A stretch of 64,000 nucleotides of DNA from Rhipicephalus microplus (Eukaryota > Arthropoda > Arachnida > Ixodida > Ixodidae): contig NC_134701.1 in the NCBI RefSeq assembly GCF_043290135.1, positions 206,581,101-206,645,100 on the forward strand, written 5' to 3'. The position numbers were made by a program, and so were the translations under genes. A model generated the notes under the pieces. It had not been told where the DNA came from. It saw nothing but the letters and a program-made list of their open reading frames with translations, and made no database searches. How positions within the stretch are numbered: the stretch's first letter is position 1; every line of letters starts with the position of its first letter. Of this stretch, positions 1 through 10,729 are shown piece after piece.

Positions 1-80
1 ATTCTTTAACCTGCACCCAAATCTGAGCACACGGGCCTACGACATTTCCGCCTCCATCGGAAATGCAGCCGCCGTAGCCG
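1..80 (-). mobile_element. Ruka-like SINE, 3' body fragment
   Basis: The first 80 bases read on the minus strand as the post-tRNA body of the tRNA-headed SINE seen intact at 60100-60335: the stretch from 'ggctgcatttccgatggagg' to 'ttgggtgca' is shared. The tRNA-like head is missing, and the sequence runs straight into gypsy reverse-transcriptase sequence at about 88. The family name follows the published tick SINE Ruka and is from memory. Confidence 0.75.
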
Positions 81-87
81 CGATTTG

Positions 88-2415
88 ACATTATTAGATC
101 TCAAGTCAGGGTACTGAAAAATTGAAGTTGACGAGGCCGACCTTGAAGAAACCGCATTCGTGACTCCCGACAGGCTCTACGACTTTAAAGTGCTGCCTTT
201 CGGCCTCTGTTCCGCTCCCGCCACATTTGAACGCATGATGGACACTGTACTTGCTGGACTAAAGTGGCAGACGTGTCTTGTATACTTGGATGATGTTGTT
301 GTGTTTTCAAGAACGTTTGACGAACATCTTTCAAGGCTAAAAAGTGTCCTCACTGCAATAAGGAGAGCAAACCTTACTATCAAGCCCGAAAAGTGCTACT
401 TTGGCTATCAGGAACTCAAGTTTCTCGGCCACGTGGTGAGCCCGGGGGTGTTCGACCAGATCCGGAGAAGTTGGCTGCCGTTGCCGATATCCCTCGTCCT
501 GGAGACAAGAAAGCTCTTCAGCGATTCCTCGGACTCTGTGCTTACTACCGCCGTTTTTTCGAATGATTTTGAAAAATTGTGGAATCTCTTACAAGACTGA
601 CAAGGCCAGATGTACCCTTGGTATGGAGGAAGAACAACAACAAGCCTTCGTATAGCTACGCAATCGACTGCAGACAGCTCCAGTGCTGGCACATTTTGAC
701 GATACTGTCGACACTGAGATTCAGACGGACGCCAGCAACGTAGGAATCGGAGCGATTCTTGTTCAATGGCAGGATGGCGCAGAGCGTGTGATCGCTTACG
801 CGAGCCGCAGTCTCACAAAAGCAGAGGCTAACTACTCTACCACCGAAAAAGAGTGCCTAGCAGTCGTTTGGGCCATTAGCGAGTTTCGACCCTACCTATA
901 CGGCCGGCCATTTCGAGCTGTCAGTGACCACCATTCGCTCTGCTGGCTTGCCAATCTACGGGATCCGTCAGGCCGCCTCGCCTGCTGGAGCCTCTGCCTT
1001 CAAGAGTACGACATAACGGTGGTCTACCAATCAGGACATAAGCATACAGATGCTGACTGCCTGTCTCGTGCTCCCTTTTCCCCGACGTCATCCGACACTG
1101 AACACGATTTACCGTTTCTTGGCATCGTCGATGTGGTCCGGATGGCTGAGCTTCAACGTGAGGACACTGAGCTACTACCTGTCATCCAGCATCTTCAAGG
1201 AGAGAAGACGTTATCGTCCCACGCTGGCTCTCACGTGGATTAACATCGTATTGCCTGCGGAACAATGTTCTCTACAAGAAAATTCTTGAGAGCAGCCACA
1301 AAACTTTTCTCTTCGCCGTTCCAACGGCACTGCGTGAGGAAGTTTTGCAGGCGTGCCACGACGATCCTTATGCCGGTCACTTAGGCTTTACTGGGACATT
1401 AGCACGCATCCGACAAAGGTACTACTGGCCACAGCTGTATTCGTCCGTTCAGCGCTATGTCCGCCCCTGCCGTGACTGTAAGAGGCGTAAAGTTCCACCC
1501 GCAAAGCCCGCCGGCTTCCTTCAACCTTTAGATCCACCTAGAGCACCGTTTCAGCAAGTGCGAATGGATCTTCTTGGTCCATACCCTACGTCATCCTCAG
1601 AAAATAAGTGGATAATCGGTGCAACCGACTATCTAACTCGCTATGCAGAAAACAAAGCTGTGCCTAGTGGAACTGCAATTGAAGTCGCCAGATTCTTCGT
1701 CCACGACATTGTTTTGCGTCATGGTGCACCTGCCATTCTCATAACTGATCGCGGAGCAGCATTTACGGCAGAGTTCTTGCGACAAGCCACCAAGCTGACG
1801 CACACTAACCACCGGAAAACAACAGCTTATCTACCCCAAACGAGCAGCTTGACGGAGCCGTTAAACGAAACAATGACCTACATGCTATCTATGTATGTTG
1901 ATGTAGAGCACAAAACGTGGGATGCAATTTTGCCATACGTCACGTTTGCTTATAACACCGCTGTGCAAGAGACCACAGCCCTAACACCATTCGAGCTTGT
2001 TTATGGCCATCGCGTCACAACACCGTTAGACGCTATGCTCCCAGTAGACCAGGACACCAGCGGAAATGACAGCGTTGGCGACTTCGTTGAGAAAGCCGAG
2101 GAAGCCCGCCAGCTTGCACGAAACTGCATTCGCACGCAGCAAGATGTCGACGCTCGCCGTTACAACCAAGGCCGAAGGAACGTCCACTGTCAACCAGGTG
2201 ACTATGTATGGGTGTGGACACTAGTTAGACATCGTGGGCTTTCGGAGAAGCTATTGCGACGCTACTTTGGCCCTTTCGAAGTTGTGCGCTGCCTCAGTGA
2301 CGTGAATTACGAGGTAGTTCCTCAAAGCTCGGATACCAGTTTCAACCGAAGGTGTCCACGTCCAGAAGTAGTCCACGTAGTACGGATGAAACCGAACCAC
2401 GCCCGCGAGTTATGA
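88..2415 (+). pseudogene. 5'-truncated Ty3/gypsy pol: RT, RNase H, integrase
   Basis: This retrotransposon polyprotein remnant lies in three broken frames. Reverse transcriptase (88-600) starts inside the palm, has a TGG-to-TGA stop at 115-117, and keeps the catalytic YLDD ('LVYLDDVVVF'). A frame break follows near 600. RNase H (683-1243) has '[11 protein letters not shown]', '[10 protein letters not shown]' and 'SDHHSLCWL'. Integrase (1345-2415) keeps the HHCC zinc finger ending CRDC, then Asp in 'RMDLLGPY', Asp in 'ITDRGAAF' and Glu in 'SSLTEPLNE', followed by the C-terminal domain ending 'VVHVVRMKPNHA'. Gag, protease and the 5' LTR are absent; a SINE fragment lies at the broken end. It is closely related to the element at 45200-51245. 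Not functional. Confidence 0.92.
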
Positions 2416-2530
2416 ACTGTTAGACCTATCCACAACAGCGCGGGCTTACGTGTTTTTTTTCGTTGACGTGGCCATTTTTTTTATGATCATCTCTAGCATC
2501 TTAGTCAATTGACCAAGACAGTCACTCTTG

Positions 2531-2890
2531 AAAGAGGGGAATTGACGCAAGGTGGGCTGGCAACTTTAGTGGCCAACCTCTGAGCAGGATAACGAAGTAG
2601 TTCTGTGGGCACGTGTTCTGGTGTTCCTGCTTTTGGCCTTTGGTCCCGAAAGTAAACGCCCTACTTTTGTGCCTGCGTCCCTATGCCTTTGTGACAATAT
2701 ATATTGCGCTTTCGACTCACTGATACTCAGACTACCCAAGACTTTCCTTAGCCGGACTCACTTGCAATTGTGAAAATTTTATTCAACTGGACTTACTCAG
2801 ACTTGCACTCACAATCACGAAACTTTTATTGAACCGGACTGACTCAGACTCACGATTACTGCTCTGTATGAGTCTGTGTCAGTTGACTGA
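2531..2890 (+). repeat. Polypurine tract and probable 3' LTR of the gypsy element
   Basis: About 115 bases after the integrase stop lies a purine run (aaagagggga) followed at 2543 by TGACGCAAGG, the position and form expected of a polypurine tract and LTR start. The right edge is not clear: no matching 5' LTR is in the window and I see no target duplication. The end coordinate is only where the sequence stops looking LTR-like. Confidence 0.45.
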
Positions 2891-3129
2891 TCAGTAAATT
2901 CGCGGAGCTTTGGCCTCACGTGTACCAGTTGTGAAGATGAAACCAGCAGAGTGAAAATGGGGCGCTTGCTTAATCACACAATCACTTAAATTTTGGTGCT
3001 TTACGTCTGAAAACCGAAAAAATGGAGGCACGTCGTGGTTCGCGAACGGTGCCGGCGACCGTCCTCTATGTAGAAATACCAAAGACCATTTGACGAGCTC
3101 TAACGAAATTAACAAGGCTATACCTCACC

Positions 3130-3535
3130 CGCTGAACCTTTCCTCCACCCAGCGAGAAGCTGAACAGGATGCAGGCGGCGGCCCTACGACAGCTGCAGAC
3201 GCATACGTATCCCAACCCATCGCTGTTTAACAGGCTATACCCCAATATATATCCGACGAATATATGCAAGATATGCCATATTGAGGTTGCCACATGAAAT
3301 CACATGCTCTGGGGCTGGGCCAGAAATCCACAAGGTGCTAAATGCGGAACCCTTCCACTGCAGTTGGCCGCTGCCCCGTGCAGGCCCAGCTTCTGTGACC
3401 AATTCTGGGCCGTCCAGCAGGCCCGCGAGGTGGTGGATAGGCAAGGTCTAAATGTCCTCACGCGGGAGACCTAAGGCCCGGTCAGCGTAAGCCTTGCCGG
3501 ACTTCCAATAAAGTTGTTACCAACCAACCAACGTC
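3130..3535 (+). mobile_element. LINE 3' end (ORF2 C-terminus, I-superfamily type)
   Basis: Plus-strand reading gives 'MQAAALRQLQTHTYPNPSLF', then a C-x2-C pair in 'NICKICHIE', a TGA stop, and 'NHMLWGW' before a natural stop near 3470. This matches the C-terminal zinc-finger tail of I-superfamily LINE ORF2, as in the LINE at 55520-57260 ('LRRLQTGTLLCPAIL', 'MRCPHCGETCDIFHMVW'). A short 3' UTR with AATAAA near 3508 and an 'accaaccaacca' tail follow. It is heavily 5'-truncated and dead. Confidence 0.75.
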
Positions 3536-4056
3536 ATGGTGGGGCCCTCCTGCTTTATTTAGAACAGCTGTGTTTTTTACGAGTCCTTAAGGTTGTGCTC
3601 ACGGAAGCTCGTCTATTTTGCAGCCATGTAAATACAACCAGCGTGAACTGGAATCACACTCACGCCCTCGTTTTTAGCAAAGCTCCTAGAAGCTAAGCCA
3701 CCGAAGCGGTAAATAAAAATATAGCATTTAGGTTTGCACGCAAGCTAGTGTGTTTTCACGTAGTTGTGACGGTGAACAAGAGGGCAGTTCTACTGTTAGA
3801 AATTCTTTATTGGGCCAACCCGTGCTCAGAAAGATAGGTACCACTCGTATGTAGAAGCGAGTAAAACTGACAACACAATTAACGATTGTGACGACTACGA
3901 TCGGTTATCATGGTAATAATCTCGACCACTCGTGTCGTACGCGCAACATTAGTAGAATAGTATAGAACTAGGTTTTGCCCTGGTTATTGGCCGCTTGATT
4001 TGCGGAGTAGAAACCCGAACACTACATGCGCACGGATGCAATACGTGCATACGCAC
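3536..4056. other. Intron or flank with nothing recognised
   Basis: AT-rich sequence downstream of ABCA exon 16 on the minus strand, so presumably intron 16. No exon-like reading frame, repeat or element was recognised. The next expected coding block (rest of transmembrane domain 2, then NBD2) is not here. Confidence 0.5.
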
Positions 4057-4231
4057 CGAGCGTGTAGGTGTCCGAGTACAGTCGGTGCCAGTCGAGCAGC
4101 GCTAGAGGCAGGAGCAGCACCAGTGAGCAGACCGCGTGCAGCGCCAGGTCCACGATGAAGGACGATACCCAGAAGGGAACTGCGCCCGCGCCGGCCAGAA
4201 GCTGCAGCAGCTTCACGTTCTGGACACGCTC
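4057..4231 (-). CDS. ABCA exon 16: transmembrane domain 2
   Basis: The exon begins 'ERVQNVKLLQLLAGAGAVPF' and continues with two hydrophobic helices. The E-R-V start is the ABCA motif that follows 'YLIQ' in transmembrane domain 2 ('QERVNKSKHLQ' in vertebrate ABCA1). The acceptor is cgccaccgcag before GAG and the donor is CTCG|GTGCGT. It is 175 nt, phase 0 in and phase 1 out. It joins exon 15 ('LFPIQ') exactly. The exon after it is not in the window. Confidence 0.88.
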
Positions 4232-4404
4232 CTGCGGTGGCGTGCGACGAGCCCGACCGAAACCATTAGCTTCGTAAAAAGTCAACCTCGGTGACTTAAT
4301 TAGCGAAGGTTTTTATTTGTTTGTGACCTTTGTCATCGGCACGCAATGATCGCTGTATCCTTTTTTAGCACACGAAAGAGTGAAACAAAACACAAAGAAG
4401 TAAG

Positions 4405-4900
4405 ACGGTCTAATCACTGAAAACGTACTAGGTACTGCACTATAGGAGAGCATAAAGCCGTCCTGTGGCCTCACACTTGAGTGTGAAATATAGGCAGCCT
4501 TGCAGAAGAGGACATGTGTTTAGAAAAAGTGGTTAACGATTTAGAGTACTAGGTATTCTACTATGAGAGAGCATAAAGCCGTCCCGTGGGCCATCCTGAA
4601 CGATGGCACGTTCTTCGGAAAACTACTCAGAACTGTGTTGAGAAAAAATGTTTAACGATTTAGAGTACTTAGCACTCAACTCTGGGAGAGGACTGAGCCG
4701 TCCCTATAGTGTTAACAGAAAAGTATGTTTGTTTAGAATAAATGTTTAATGATTTCGAGTACTTCGTACTCAACTATGGGAGAGCACTGGGCCGTCCCGT
4801 TAAAAGTCAGACGGGGGGGGGGGGGGTTAGAAAGAAGTGGGTAACGATTTATAGTACGAGGTACTCTACTATGGGAGAGCTTAAAGCCGTCCCGTGGGTC
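4405..4900. repeat. Five-copy structured tandem repeat (93-122 bp units)
   Basis: Cores at 4424-4468, 4543-4590, 4662-4704, 4756-4800 and 4852-4888 share the pattern TTTAACGATTTAGAGTAC, three bases, GTACTC, ACTATGGGAGAGC, about five bases, GCCGTCCCGTGG. GAGTAC/GTACTC forms a six-pair stem with a three-base loop, and GGGAGAGC can pair with GCCGTCCC. Sequence between cores is variable; copy 4 is followed by a run of 14 G at 4813-4826. Single copies of the same core lie on the other strand upstream of ABCA exon 1 in both duplication arms. I recognise no known family. Confidence 0.7.
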
Positions 4901-5284
4901 TAAACGACGACGTAATTTGCCAAAATAGTGCTATACGTGGAGATTGACTGCTTCACGAGCCACAATATATTCGCTGATAGCTTTAAGGAGGATGGCAGCA
5001 ATATGACGTGAGCATTGTGAAAAGAAGCGGCCCTCAAAGGTTTGCCGGTCACTTTCCTAATTGTATGCGCTGTGTTCCAATATTCCTTGGTCTTTCAATT
5101 GCGAGTTTTCAGCAATCAGCCATCTTTAATATTACAGTCGCATCTTTTATCAAAGTTACTTGATTCACACTGCCATATTTTATTCTTGTCGGCATATGTC
5201 TGCCTCGCGAGGGGCAAGAAAAGCATTGCGCCACTAAGCACGTGAGTAAAGGTAAGAAAAGTAAACATTACGAATTGATAAAGA

Positions 5285-6053
5285 AAAAAATGGCAGCATA
5301 TACACGTGGTGAATGATGGAGAGTGGGACAAAGCATCCGTACGTCCATTCGTTCTTGCTTCCGTGCGTCCACCCATGCGTCCGTCTGTGTGACCGTCCAT
5401 GCGTCCATCCGCTTGTCCGTGTGTGCGTCTCTTCGTGCGTCCGTCCCTGCGTTCATCCATGTATCCGCCCCTGTGTCCGTCTATGCGTCCATCCGTCTGT
5501 GCAGCCATCCGTGCGTCCGTTCATGCATCTGTCTGTGAGTCCGTTCGTCCATATAGTCAACATTCCAAGTACCACCGTCTCGCAACTTTTCATCATATAT
5601 TCCCCATATAGAAGCACCATCATCCAGCGGACATTCCAAGGAATAAACGATAGGTGGCACACGTACACTTTCTTACGGCTTGCGCTTCGTGTCTACTTCG
5701 CACCTTTAACCACCCCGAGTTCATGGCATATAGAAGTTCACTGTAATCATGGCACTGCGGCCCAATGCTCGCTAAACCTTTCTAAAACCAAGGAGGTTAC
5801 GCCCAGCGAGTATAACGTAGCAACCCTTTCTTCTCAGATAGTGCTCAATGTACATGCCAATGGTTGCTACTGGAGAATGAGAGACAGGAGGATTCGGCTT
5901 TTAGTTAACGCGCATGCGGCAAATTTTGCATTGCTCAACAACGCACAGGAGAAATTTCCCACCGGCACCACCTTGCAGGTAAAAGCGTAAGGCATGTTAC
6001 GTACTACGACGAGGGATGAACGAGTGCCGCTTTAAGGAGCTTCGCCCCTAAAA
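5285..6053 (+). mobile_element. MITE-like element with CCGT-type core, copy I
   Basis: The left part 'atggcagcatatacacg...gagtgggacaaagc' and right end 'taaggagcttcgccccta' match the ends of the other copies, where they form an inverted GGGGCGAAGC/GCTTCGCCCC pair; the left end here carries mutations. Inside is a degenerate tandem of TCCGTGCG-like units (5330-5550) and a body shared with copies II and V ('aacctttctaaaaccaagga'). All long frames here are products of the simple repeat. Non-autonomous; no transposase seen. Confidence 0.6.
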
Positions 6054-6104
6054 AAGAAAGGAGTGCTACCTCTCAAAACCACCGTACAATTACGAGGGAC
6101 GCCG

Positions 6105-6255
6105 CAGTGGAGGGCCATGGAAATTTCGACTAACATTTCAGAGTACACGGGCCTCCACCATGTCGCCTAAATCGAAATGAAACCACCGCGGCTGGAATCG
6201 AACCCGCGACCATCAGGTCAGCAGCCGAGCATCCTAGCCACTGATCCACGGAGGC
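6105..6255 (-). mobile_element. tRNA-headed SINE with GAAA tail region
   Basis: On the minus strand this reads as a tRNA-like head: A box in 'tggatcagtggctaggatg' and B box 'gggttcgattcc', followed by a body resembling the Ruka-like SINE but diverged ('aggcccgtgta'). A pure GAAA tract (about 6268-6348) abuts its 5' side on the plus strand. Confidence 0.65.
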
Positions 6256-6267
6256 GTAATAAATAGA

Positions 6268-6269
6268 AA

Positions 6270-6345
<76 letters not shown>

Positions 6346-6348
6346 AAA
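6268..6348. repeat. (GAAA)n microsatellite
   Basis: About 20 uninterrupted GAAA units. The Phe/Leu/Ser-rich frames on the minus strand are repeat artefacts. Confidence 0.95.
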
Positions 6349-6429
6349 GGTGCCACACCTCAAGATTCACTTGCTCCATTTTCCCGATAGAGAAGGGGTT
6401 CCTGCTTGTTTTATATGCTCCGACAGAAA

Positions 6430-6633
6430 ACAAAAGATCACAGCATATCCACGGAGTGCATGATAATGAGTGGGGCGAAGCGTCCGTCGGTTCATTCGTT
6501 CTTGCTTCCGTCGATCCATGCGATCGTCCGTGCGATCGTCCGTGCGACCGTCCGTGCGATCGTCTGTGCGACCGTCCGTCCGTCCGTCCGTCCGTCCGTC
6601 CGTCCGTCCGTCCGTCCGTCTGTCCGTCTGTCC

Positions 6634-6671
<38 letters not shown>

Positions 6672-6705
6672 CCGTCTGTCCGTCCGTCCGTCCGTCCGTC
6701 CGTCC

Positions 6706-6778
<73 letters not shown>

Positions 6779-7060
6779 GTGAACACCCCAAGAACCGCCA
6801 TCTCGCATTTTTTTCATCATATATTCAGCGTATAGAAGTGCCGCCACCGAGCGGACATTTCAAGGACTAAACGAGAGGTGGCACTCGCGCGAAACCTGCG
6901 CTTCATGCCTACTTCCAACCTTTAAGCACCTCGAGTTCATGGCATATAGAAGTTCACTGTAATCATGACACTGCGGCCCAACGCTCGCTAAACCTTTCTA
7001 AAACCAAGGAGGTTGCGTCTAGCGAGCATAACGTGGCAACCTTTTTTGGTCAGACAGTGG
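6430..7060 (+). mobile_element. MITE-like element, copy II, with long (CCGT/CTGT)n
   Basis: The left end 'gagtggggcgaagcgtccgtc' (6469 on) carries an intact GGGGCGAAGC motif. The core 6535-6777 is a very long CCGT then CTGT array. The body 6780-7060 aligns with copy I ('catggcatatagaagttcac', 'ggcccaacgctcgctaaacc'). The right end is not present here; an isolated right-end-like piece sits at 7308-7345. Confidence 0.65.
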
Positions 7061-7307
7061 TCAAAGTGCGTCCTTCTGATACTAGTTTTTTAGTAAGCAA
7101 CAAATTCAAGGCAAATTTTATTGCAGATTAAGCCACCAATACTCGTCTCTCCAAGTTATTTCACCAGAAACAACTATCTTTTTAATTATGATTAACGTGC
7201 GCGGGCTTCCTCCTCAATTGAAAAGGGTTCGTGCGTGCCGCTCCTCTAGTCCGGCTGTGGAAGTGGCTTCCTGCTACTACTACTACGACGACTACATACA
7301 TCACGGA

Positions 7308-7345
7308 CGCACGACCCACGGCATAAGGACTTCGCCCCCGAAAGA
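7308..7345 (+). mobile_element. Detached right end of a MITE-like element
   Basis: The stretch 'gacccacggcataaggactt' then 'cgccccc' matches the right terminus of copy III at 8786-8811 with one or two changes. It lies 23 bases downstream (minus sense) of the donor of ABCA exon 15. Confidence 0.5.
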
Positions 7346-7367
7346 GCAACATGCAATGCACACACAC

Positions 7368-7604
7368 CTGTATGGGAAAGAGGACGTAGGTGGCGGCGAG
7401 AAAGGCGAGCCCGACCGGAATGAAGACGCCGCACATGATGCGCGTGGCCAACACAATCATGGGGTCCGGCTCGGGACTCGGGTGCTCCTTCGGCAGCGGG
7501 TGGTTGACGACGCGCACCTTCCAGCCCGGCAGAAAAGCCTGCGTGGCTGCCGTCAGCGACACTACGGCCGAGTGGGGAGAGTACGCGCTGTGCCATGCGG
7601 TCAC
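7368..7604 (-). CDS. ABCA exon 15: extracellular end and transmembrane helix
   Basis: The exon starts 'VTAWHSAYSPHSAVVSLTAA', passes through 'RVVNHPLP' and ends in the helix before 'AATYVLFPIQ'. These correspond to the ABCA 'AWFNNKGWHAM', 'VISQPLN' and 'FVLYLIQ' landmarks before transmembrane domain 2. The acceptor is cattcgctacag and the donor is ATACAG|GTGTGT. It is 237 nt, phase 0 at both ends. A second frame over the same bases is only a shadow. Confidence 0.9.
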
Positions 7605-8340
7605 CTGTAGCGAATGCGTTGTTATATACGAAAACAAAGTTTTACTGCTTTATGATATATTATGTTCATGTGCATGTCAAATATCTTTCTTTTTCTGTTT
7701 GTGTATATTGCTGTGTCATTTCTCTCGCCTTTGGCTTGTATTATTTATTTATCTATCTATTTTGTATTCCTGTAGTTTGCTTTGTCACCCTGTTATTGCT
7801 GTCACAGGGTGAATGGTGCTTAGTCAAGTGGTAGGAACTGCAGCATTTTTACCGTCTCTCCATTTTTGGGCGTTTTAAAATTGTAGTCTAAAATAAACAT
7901 TGACTGACTGATTGATTGATACAATGCAGTGCTTTCTTCACGTGTTAGGATTCAGACAAAACACTGGACAGACTGTCACTATGGTAACGACATAACATTC
8001 ATTGAATAACTTGGTAGAGTGTCTTTGAAATGTTGTGGTTAAACTGTCGCATTCGTTATTGCTGCTATGTGCCTCTTTATTTGATTTATTTCCACCTGTT
8101 ATGTGCATCGCAGTCTTTAATACCGTGCCAATTTGAATATTTATTTATTTTGTATCATGTTCATGTGAGCTGCGCCTGATTCGCAGCTTTTTTCTCCCTA
8201 ATTCCACACCACAGTTTTTATTTTCTCTGCACAATGTAAGCAATGTAAAAACTGTGGTTAAATGAGTTCAAACTTAAACTCGCAGCGCACTATACAATCG
8301 CAAAAAAACAGGAAGAAAGAAAATGTCCGATAGAACAGTA
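7605..8340. other. Intron 14, AT-rich, no gene
   Basis: Low-GC sequence with TTTATCTATC runs near 7745 and a 'gactgactgattgattgata' stretch near 7900, the sort of tail left by tick non-LTR elements. No domain is readable. It belongs to the ~8.4 kb intron between exons 14 and 15. Confidence 0.5.
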
Positions 8341-8641
8341 GCACAGGATTGAGCGAAGTGGGGCGAAGCGTCCGTCAGACCCTCCGTGCTTCCGTCCGTC
8401 CGTTCGTTCTTTCTTCCGTTCGTCCGCGCGCTCCTCCGTGCGTCAATCCATGCGTCCATCCGTCTGTCCGTGCGTCCGCCCGTGAGTCCGTCCGTCCGTG
8501 AGTCCATCCATCCGCCTGTCCTTTCATGCGTCCATCCGTCTGTGCGTCCGCGCGTCCATCCATCCGTCCATCCGTGCGTTTGTTCGTGCGTCCATCGAGT
8601 GAACATTTAAGTACCACCATCTCCCATATCGTAATCCCTGT

Positions 8642-8673
8642 GGCACATACCCGTTCTAGAGCGGGTATGTGCC
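8642..8673. repeat. Perfect 12 bp inverted repeat
   Basis: ggcacatacccg at 8642-8653 is the exact reverse complement of cgggtatgtgcc at 8662-8673, with an eight-base loop. It sits between the CCGT core and the CATA tract of MITE-like copy III. Confidence 0.9.
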
Positions 8674-8684
8674 CACGGTGGCTA

Positions 8685-8738
8685 CGTACATACATACATA
8701 CATACATACATACATACATACATACATACATACATACA

Positions 8739-8768
<30 letters not shown>
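8685..8768. repeat. (CATA)n microsatellite
   Basis: About 20 tandem CATA units inside MITE-like copy III. The Tyr-Ile-His-Thr frames here are repeat artefacts. Confidence 0.95.
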
Positions 8769-8769
<1 letters not shown>

Positions 8770-9019
8770 TACGGAGAAGCGACAGACCCACGCCATAAGG
8801 AGCTTCACCCCAAAAAAGATTAACAGAAGTCATGCAAAAAGCAATTTACATGTGCCTAAATTGTCGAAAGATCCTAGATTGTGATGAAGTACGTGATCTA
8901 GTCGACCACGTAAAGAGCTAATTACCTGCTACCAGCAAATACAGCAGTTACAATATTGTTTCCGGTAAGCACTGGGTTGTTCTCGAAATGAGGCTTTTAT
9001 TTTCTAGCTGCATACAAAC

Positions 9020-9027
9020 CATCATCG

Positions 9028-9069
<42 letters not shown>

Positions 9070-9449
9070 GCCTACTACGTCCACTGCAGGACAAAGGCCT
9101 CTCCCATATTCCGCCAGTTAACCCGGTCCTGTGCTTGCTGCTGCCAATTTATACCCGCAAACTTCTTAATCTCATCTGCCCACCTAACCTTCTGTCTCCC
9201 CCTAACCCGCTTGCCTTCTCTGGGAATCCAGTTAGTTACCCTTAATGACCAGCAGTTATCCTGTCTACGCGCTACATGCCCGGCCCATGCTCATTTCTTC
9301 TTCTTGATTTCAGCTATGATATCCTTAACCCCCGTTTGTTCCCTACTCCACTCTGCTCTTTTCTTGTCTCTTAAGGTTACACCTCCCATTTTTCTTTTCA
9401 TTGCTCGCTGCGTCGTCCTCAATTTAAGCTGAACCCTCTTTGTAAGTCT
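9020..9449 (-). mobile_element. RTE-like LINE, 3' part (ORF2 C-terminus and tail)
   Basis: The minus strand reads 'LTKRVQLKLRTTQRAMKRKM' and later 'AWAGHVARRQD', 'KRVRGRQKVRWADEIKKFAG', then 'VNWRNMGEAF' and a stop. This W-x-GH-x-x-R ... KR-x-x-GR ... RW ending is typical of RTE/CR1-type ORF2 C-termini. One TGA interrupts it after 'EIKKKK'. The 3' tail is the (CAT)n tract at 9022-9069, which reads as TGA repeats in sense. Its upstream part lies at 14491-14745, with an LTR element inserted between. Confidence 0.82.
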
Positions 9450-10159
9450 TGTTTCTAAAGACGGCGACGCCAACACGGACCCGAAGGTGCTACTGCTTCG
9501 AATTCCACCGGGAAGGTCACCAGCCGTTTGGTAGCGTAGGTTTCTCAGCTCGCGACTGCTTCTGCACAGAGCTGATAGACGAGCGGACGAGACGACGGTG
9601 AGTTAAACAAGGTTTATGTACAGCATATATACAGAGGCGTTACAAATTCGGCACTGGGGCCGAGAGAGACTCAAAGAGCCGAGCTCTCCTCTCTAACACT
9701 TAGTTCTGCTCTCAAACGGGTCTGCTGGACACACATGTCGGCTCTCCAACAGGTCTCCCCCTCGCGACGCGCCGCAGGGCTTCTTTTATATGCACCGGGT
9801 CCAACCCATGTCCAACCAGAAGCGCCGCTGGTCGTCAGGTTAGACTCCTCCAATGGGGGTCGCCGCTGGGCCGCGTCATTCTTTCTCATCGAATCTGGAG
9901 AGGCTGCGCTGCAGGTGGCTGCACCCGAGGATGAGTGACGTCGCCGTGCATTGCGTCAGACATCCAGACAGGAAGACGCCGGTTGTTTACTCGACGGGCT
10001 CGCTTACTGAGGTGACTCACTGCACGTGCACGCCAGAAAGGCGCCGTCGCCTGTTAATGCAGTTGAGTTGTTCGCGTCAGGCGGACTTGCGGGCTGGCCT
10101 TGACACAGATTACCTTTTTCAGAGGCACGGACGTTCGCTGTCGACTCGCAGGCATAACA
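9450..10159 (-). repeat. 3' LTR of the 5.04 kb LTR element
   Basis: About 95% identical to 13778-14490. On the plus strand it runs TGTTTC ... CATAACA, so it is bounded by TG and CA. It is flanked outside by gtct (9446-9449), which recurs at 14491-14494 as a 4 bp target duplication. The internal side (10160 on) reads in minus sense as a G-rich run (ggcggcgggggtgc), the likely polypurine tract. Length is 710 bp. Confidence 0.93.
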
Positions 10160-10729
10160 GCACCCCCGCCGCCAGACAATGCGCCTAAAAGACGAGCTGC
10201 TTCCACGGGGCTCGTATGTCAAGCGCGCTCGTTCGCCAGGTCCCTCCAGGTTTGCCTCCAGGGCCATGAAGAGAATACAGCTCCAGACTCTGTTCCGGGA
10301 ACACATCCCATTCTTGAGGACGGATCCCAGCTCCACTGGCTTGACGCCACAACTTGCCGGCCAGCTTCGCTCGTCTCTTCAGAAGATCCTTGGTTTCAGC
10401 ACTTATCGATGGTTCTGCAACTTGTCAAGAACGGTTCGACAACAGACAACACAAGACACAAGCAAGTGCCCTCGGTCACCCGACAGAACACCAGACAAAG
10501 TATAGTACAACATATACCTAGCTACGCGTCCATCGGAATTTCTTTCCCTCTACATCAAGAGGCACATGTGAGACACAAGACTTTTAAAATGACAACTCAA
10601 TTTTTTTCCCACGTACAACAACGTAACGAATTAGAATACAACATAAAGTTGGCTCGTTGAGATCACTCTGAACGAGAGCGCTCAGCAAAGGTCGTGATGA
10701 GGTCAAAATTTTGCCCCGAATTGCCAGCG
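10160..10729 (-). other. 3' internal region of the LTR element, no coding domain read
   Basis: This lies between the residual RNase H tail and the 3' LTR. Several open frames occur on the plus strand but none resembles a protein family, and they run against the element's orientation. Confidence 0.5.

Larger units (their letters stand above)
8360..8811 (+). mobile_element. MITE-like element, copy III (both ends present)
   Basis: It is bounded by ggggcgaagc (8360) and gcttcacccc (ending 8811), an inverted pair with one mismatch. The core 8370-8600 is degenerate CCGT repeat. Then comes a perfect 12 bp hairpin (8642-8653 with 8662-8673) and a (CATA)n tract (8685-8768). It lacks the ~300 bp body of copies I and II, so it is a deletion variant. 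Confidence 0.65.

Noticed and set aside
3066..3444. Minus-strand frames of 69-75 codons
   Set aside because: The plus strand here reads as a LINE ORF2 C-terminus with its zinc finger; the minus frames are shadows.
4405..4900. CRISPR array
   Set aside because: Repeats are diverged, unit spacing is irregular, the context is a tick intron, and no cas gene is present.
4405..4900. Hammerhead ribozyme of a Penelope-like element or retrozyme
   Set aside because: I looked for the CTGATGA and GAAA core motifs in the right spacing and did not find them.
5116..5990. Long Val/Cys/Arg/Pro-rich and Asp/Gly/Arg/Thr-rich frames in several overlapping frames
   Set aside because: They are translations of degenerate CCGT-type repeats inside a MITE-like element; every frame on both strands is open for the same reason.
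6367..6870. Frames of 100-150 codons such as 'TDRQTDRQ' and 'SVRPSVRP'
   Set aside because: Pure tetranucleotide repeat translated in all frames; not genes.
8669..8884. 'YIHTYIHT' frames
   Set aside because: Translation of the (CATA)n tract.
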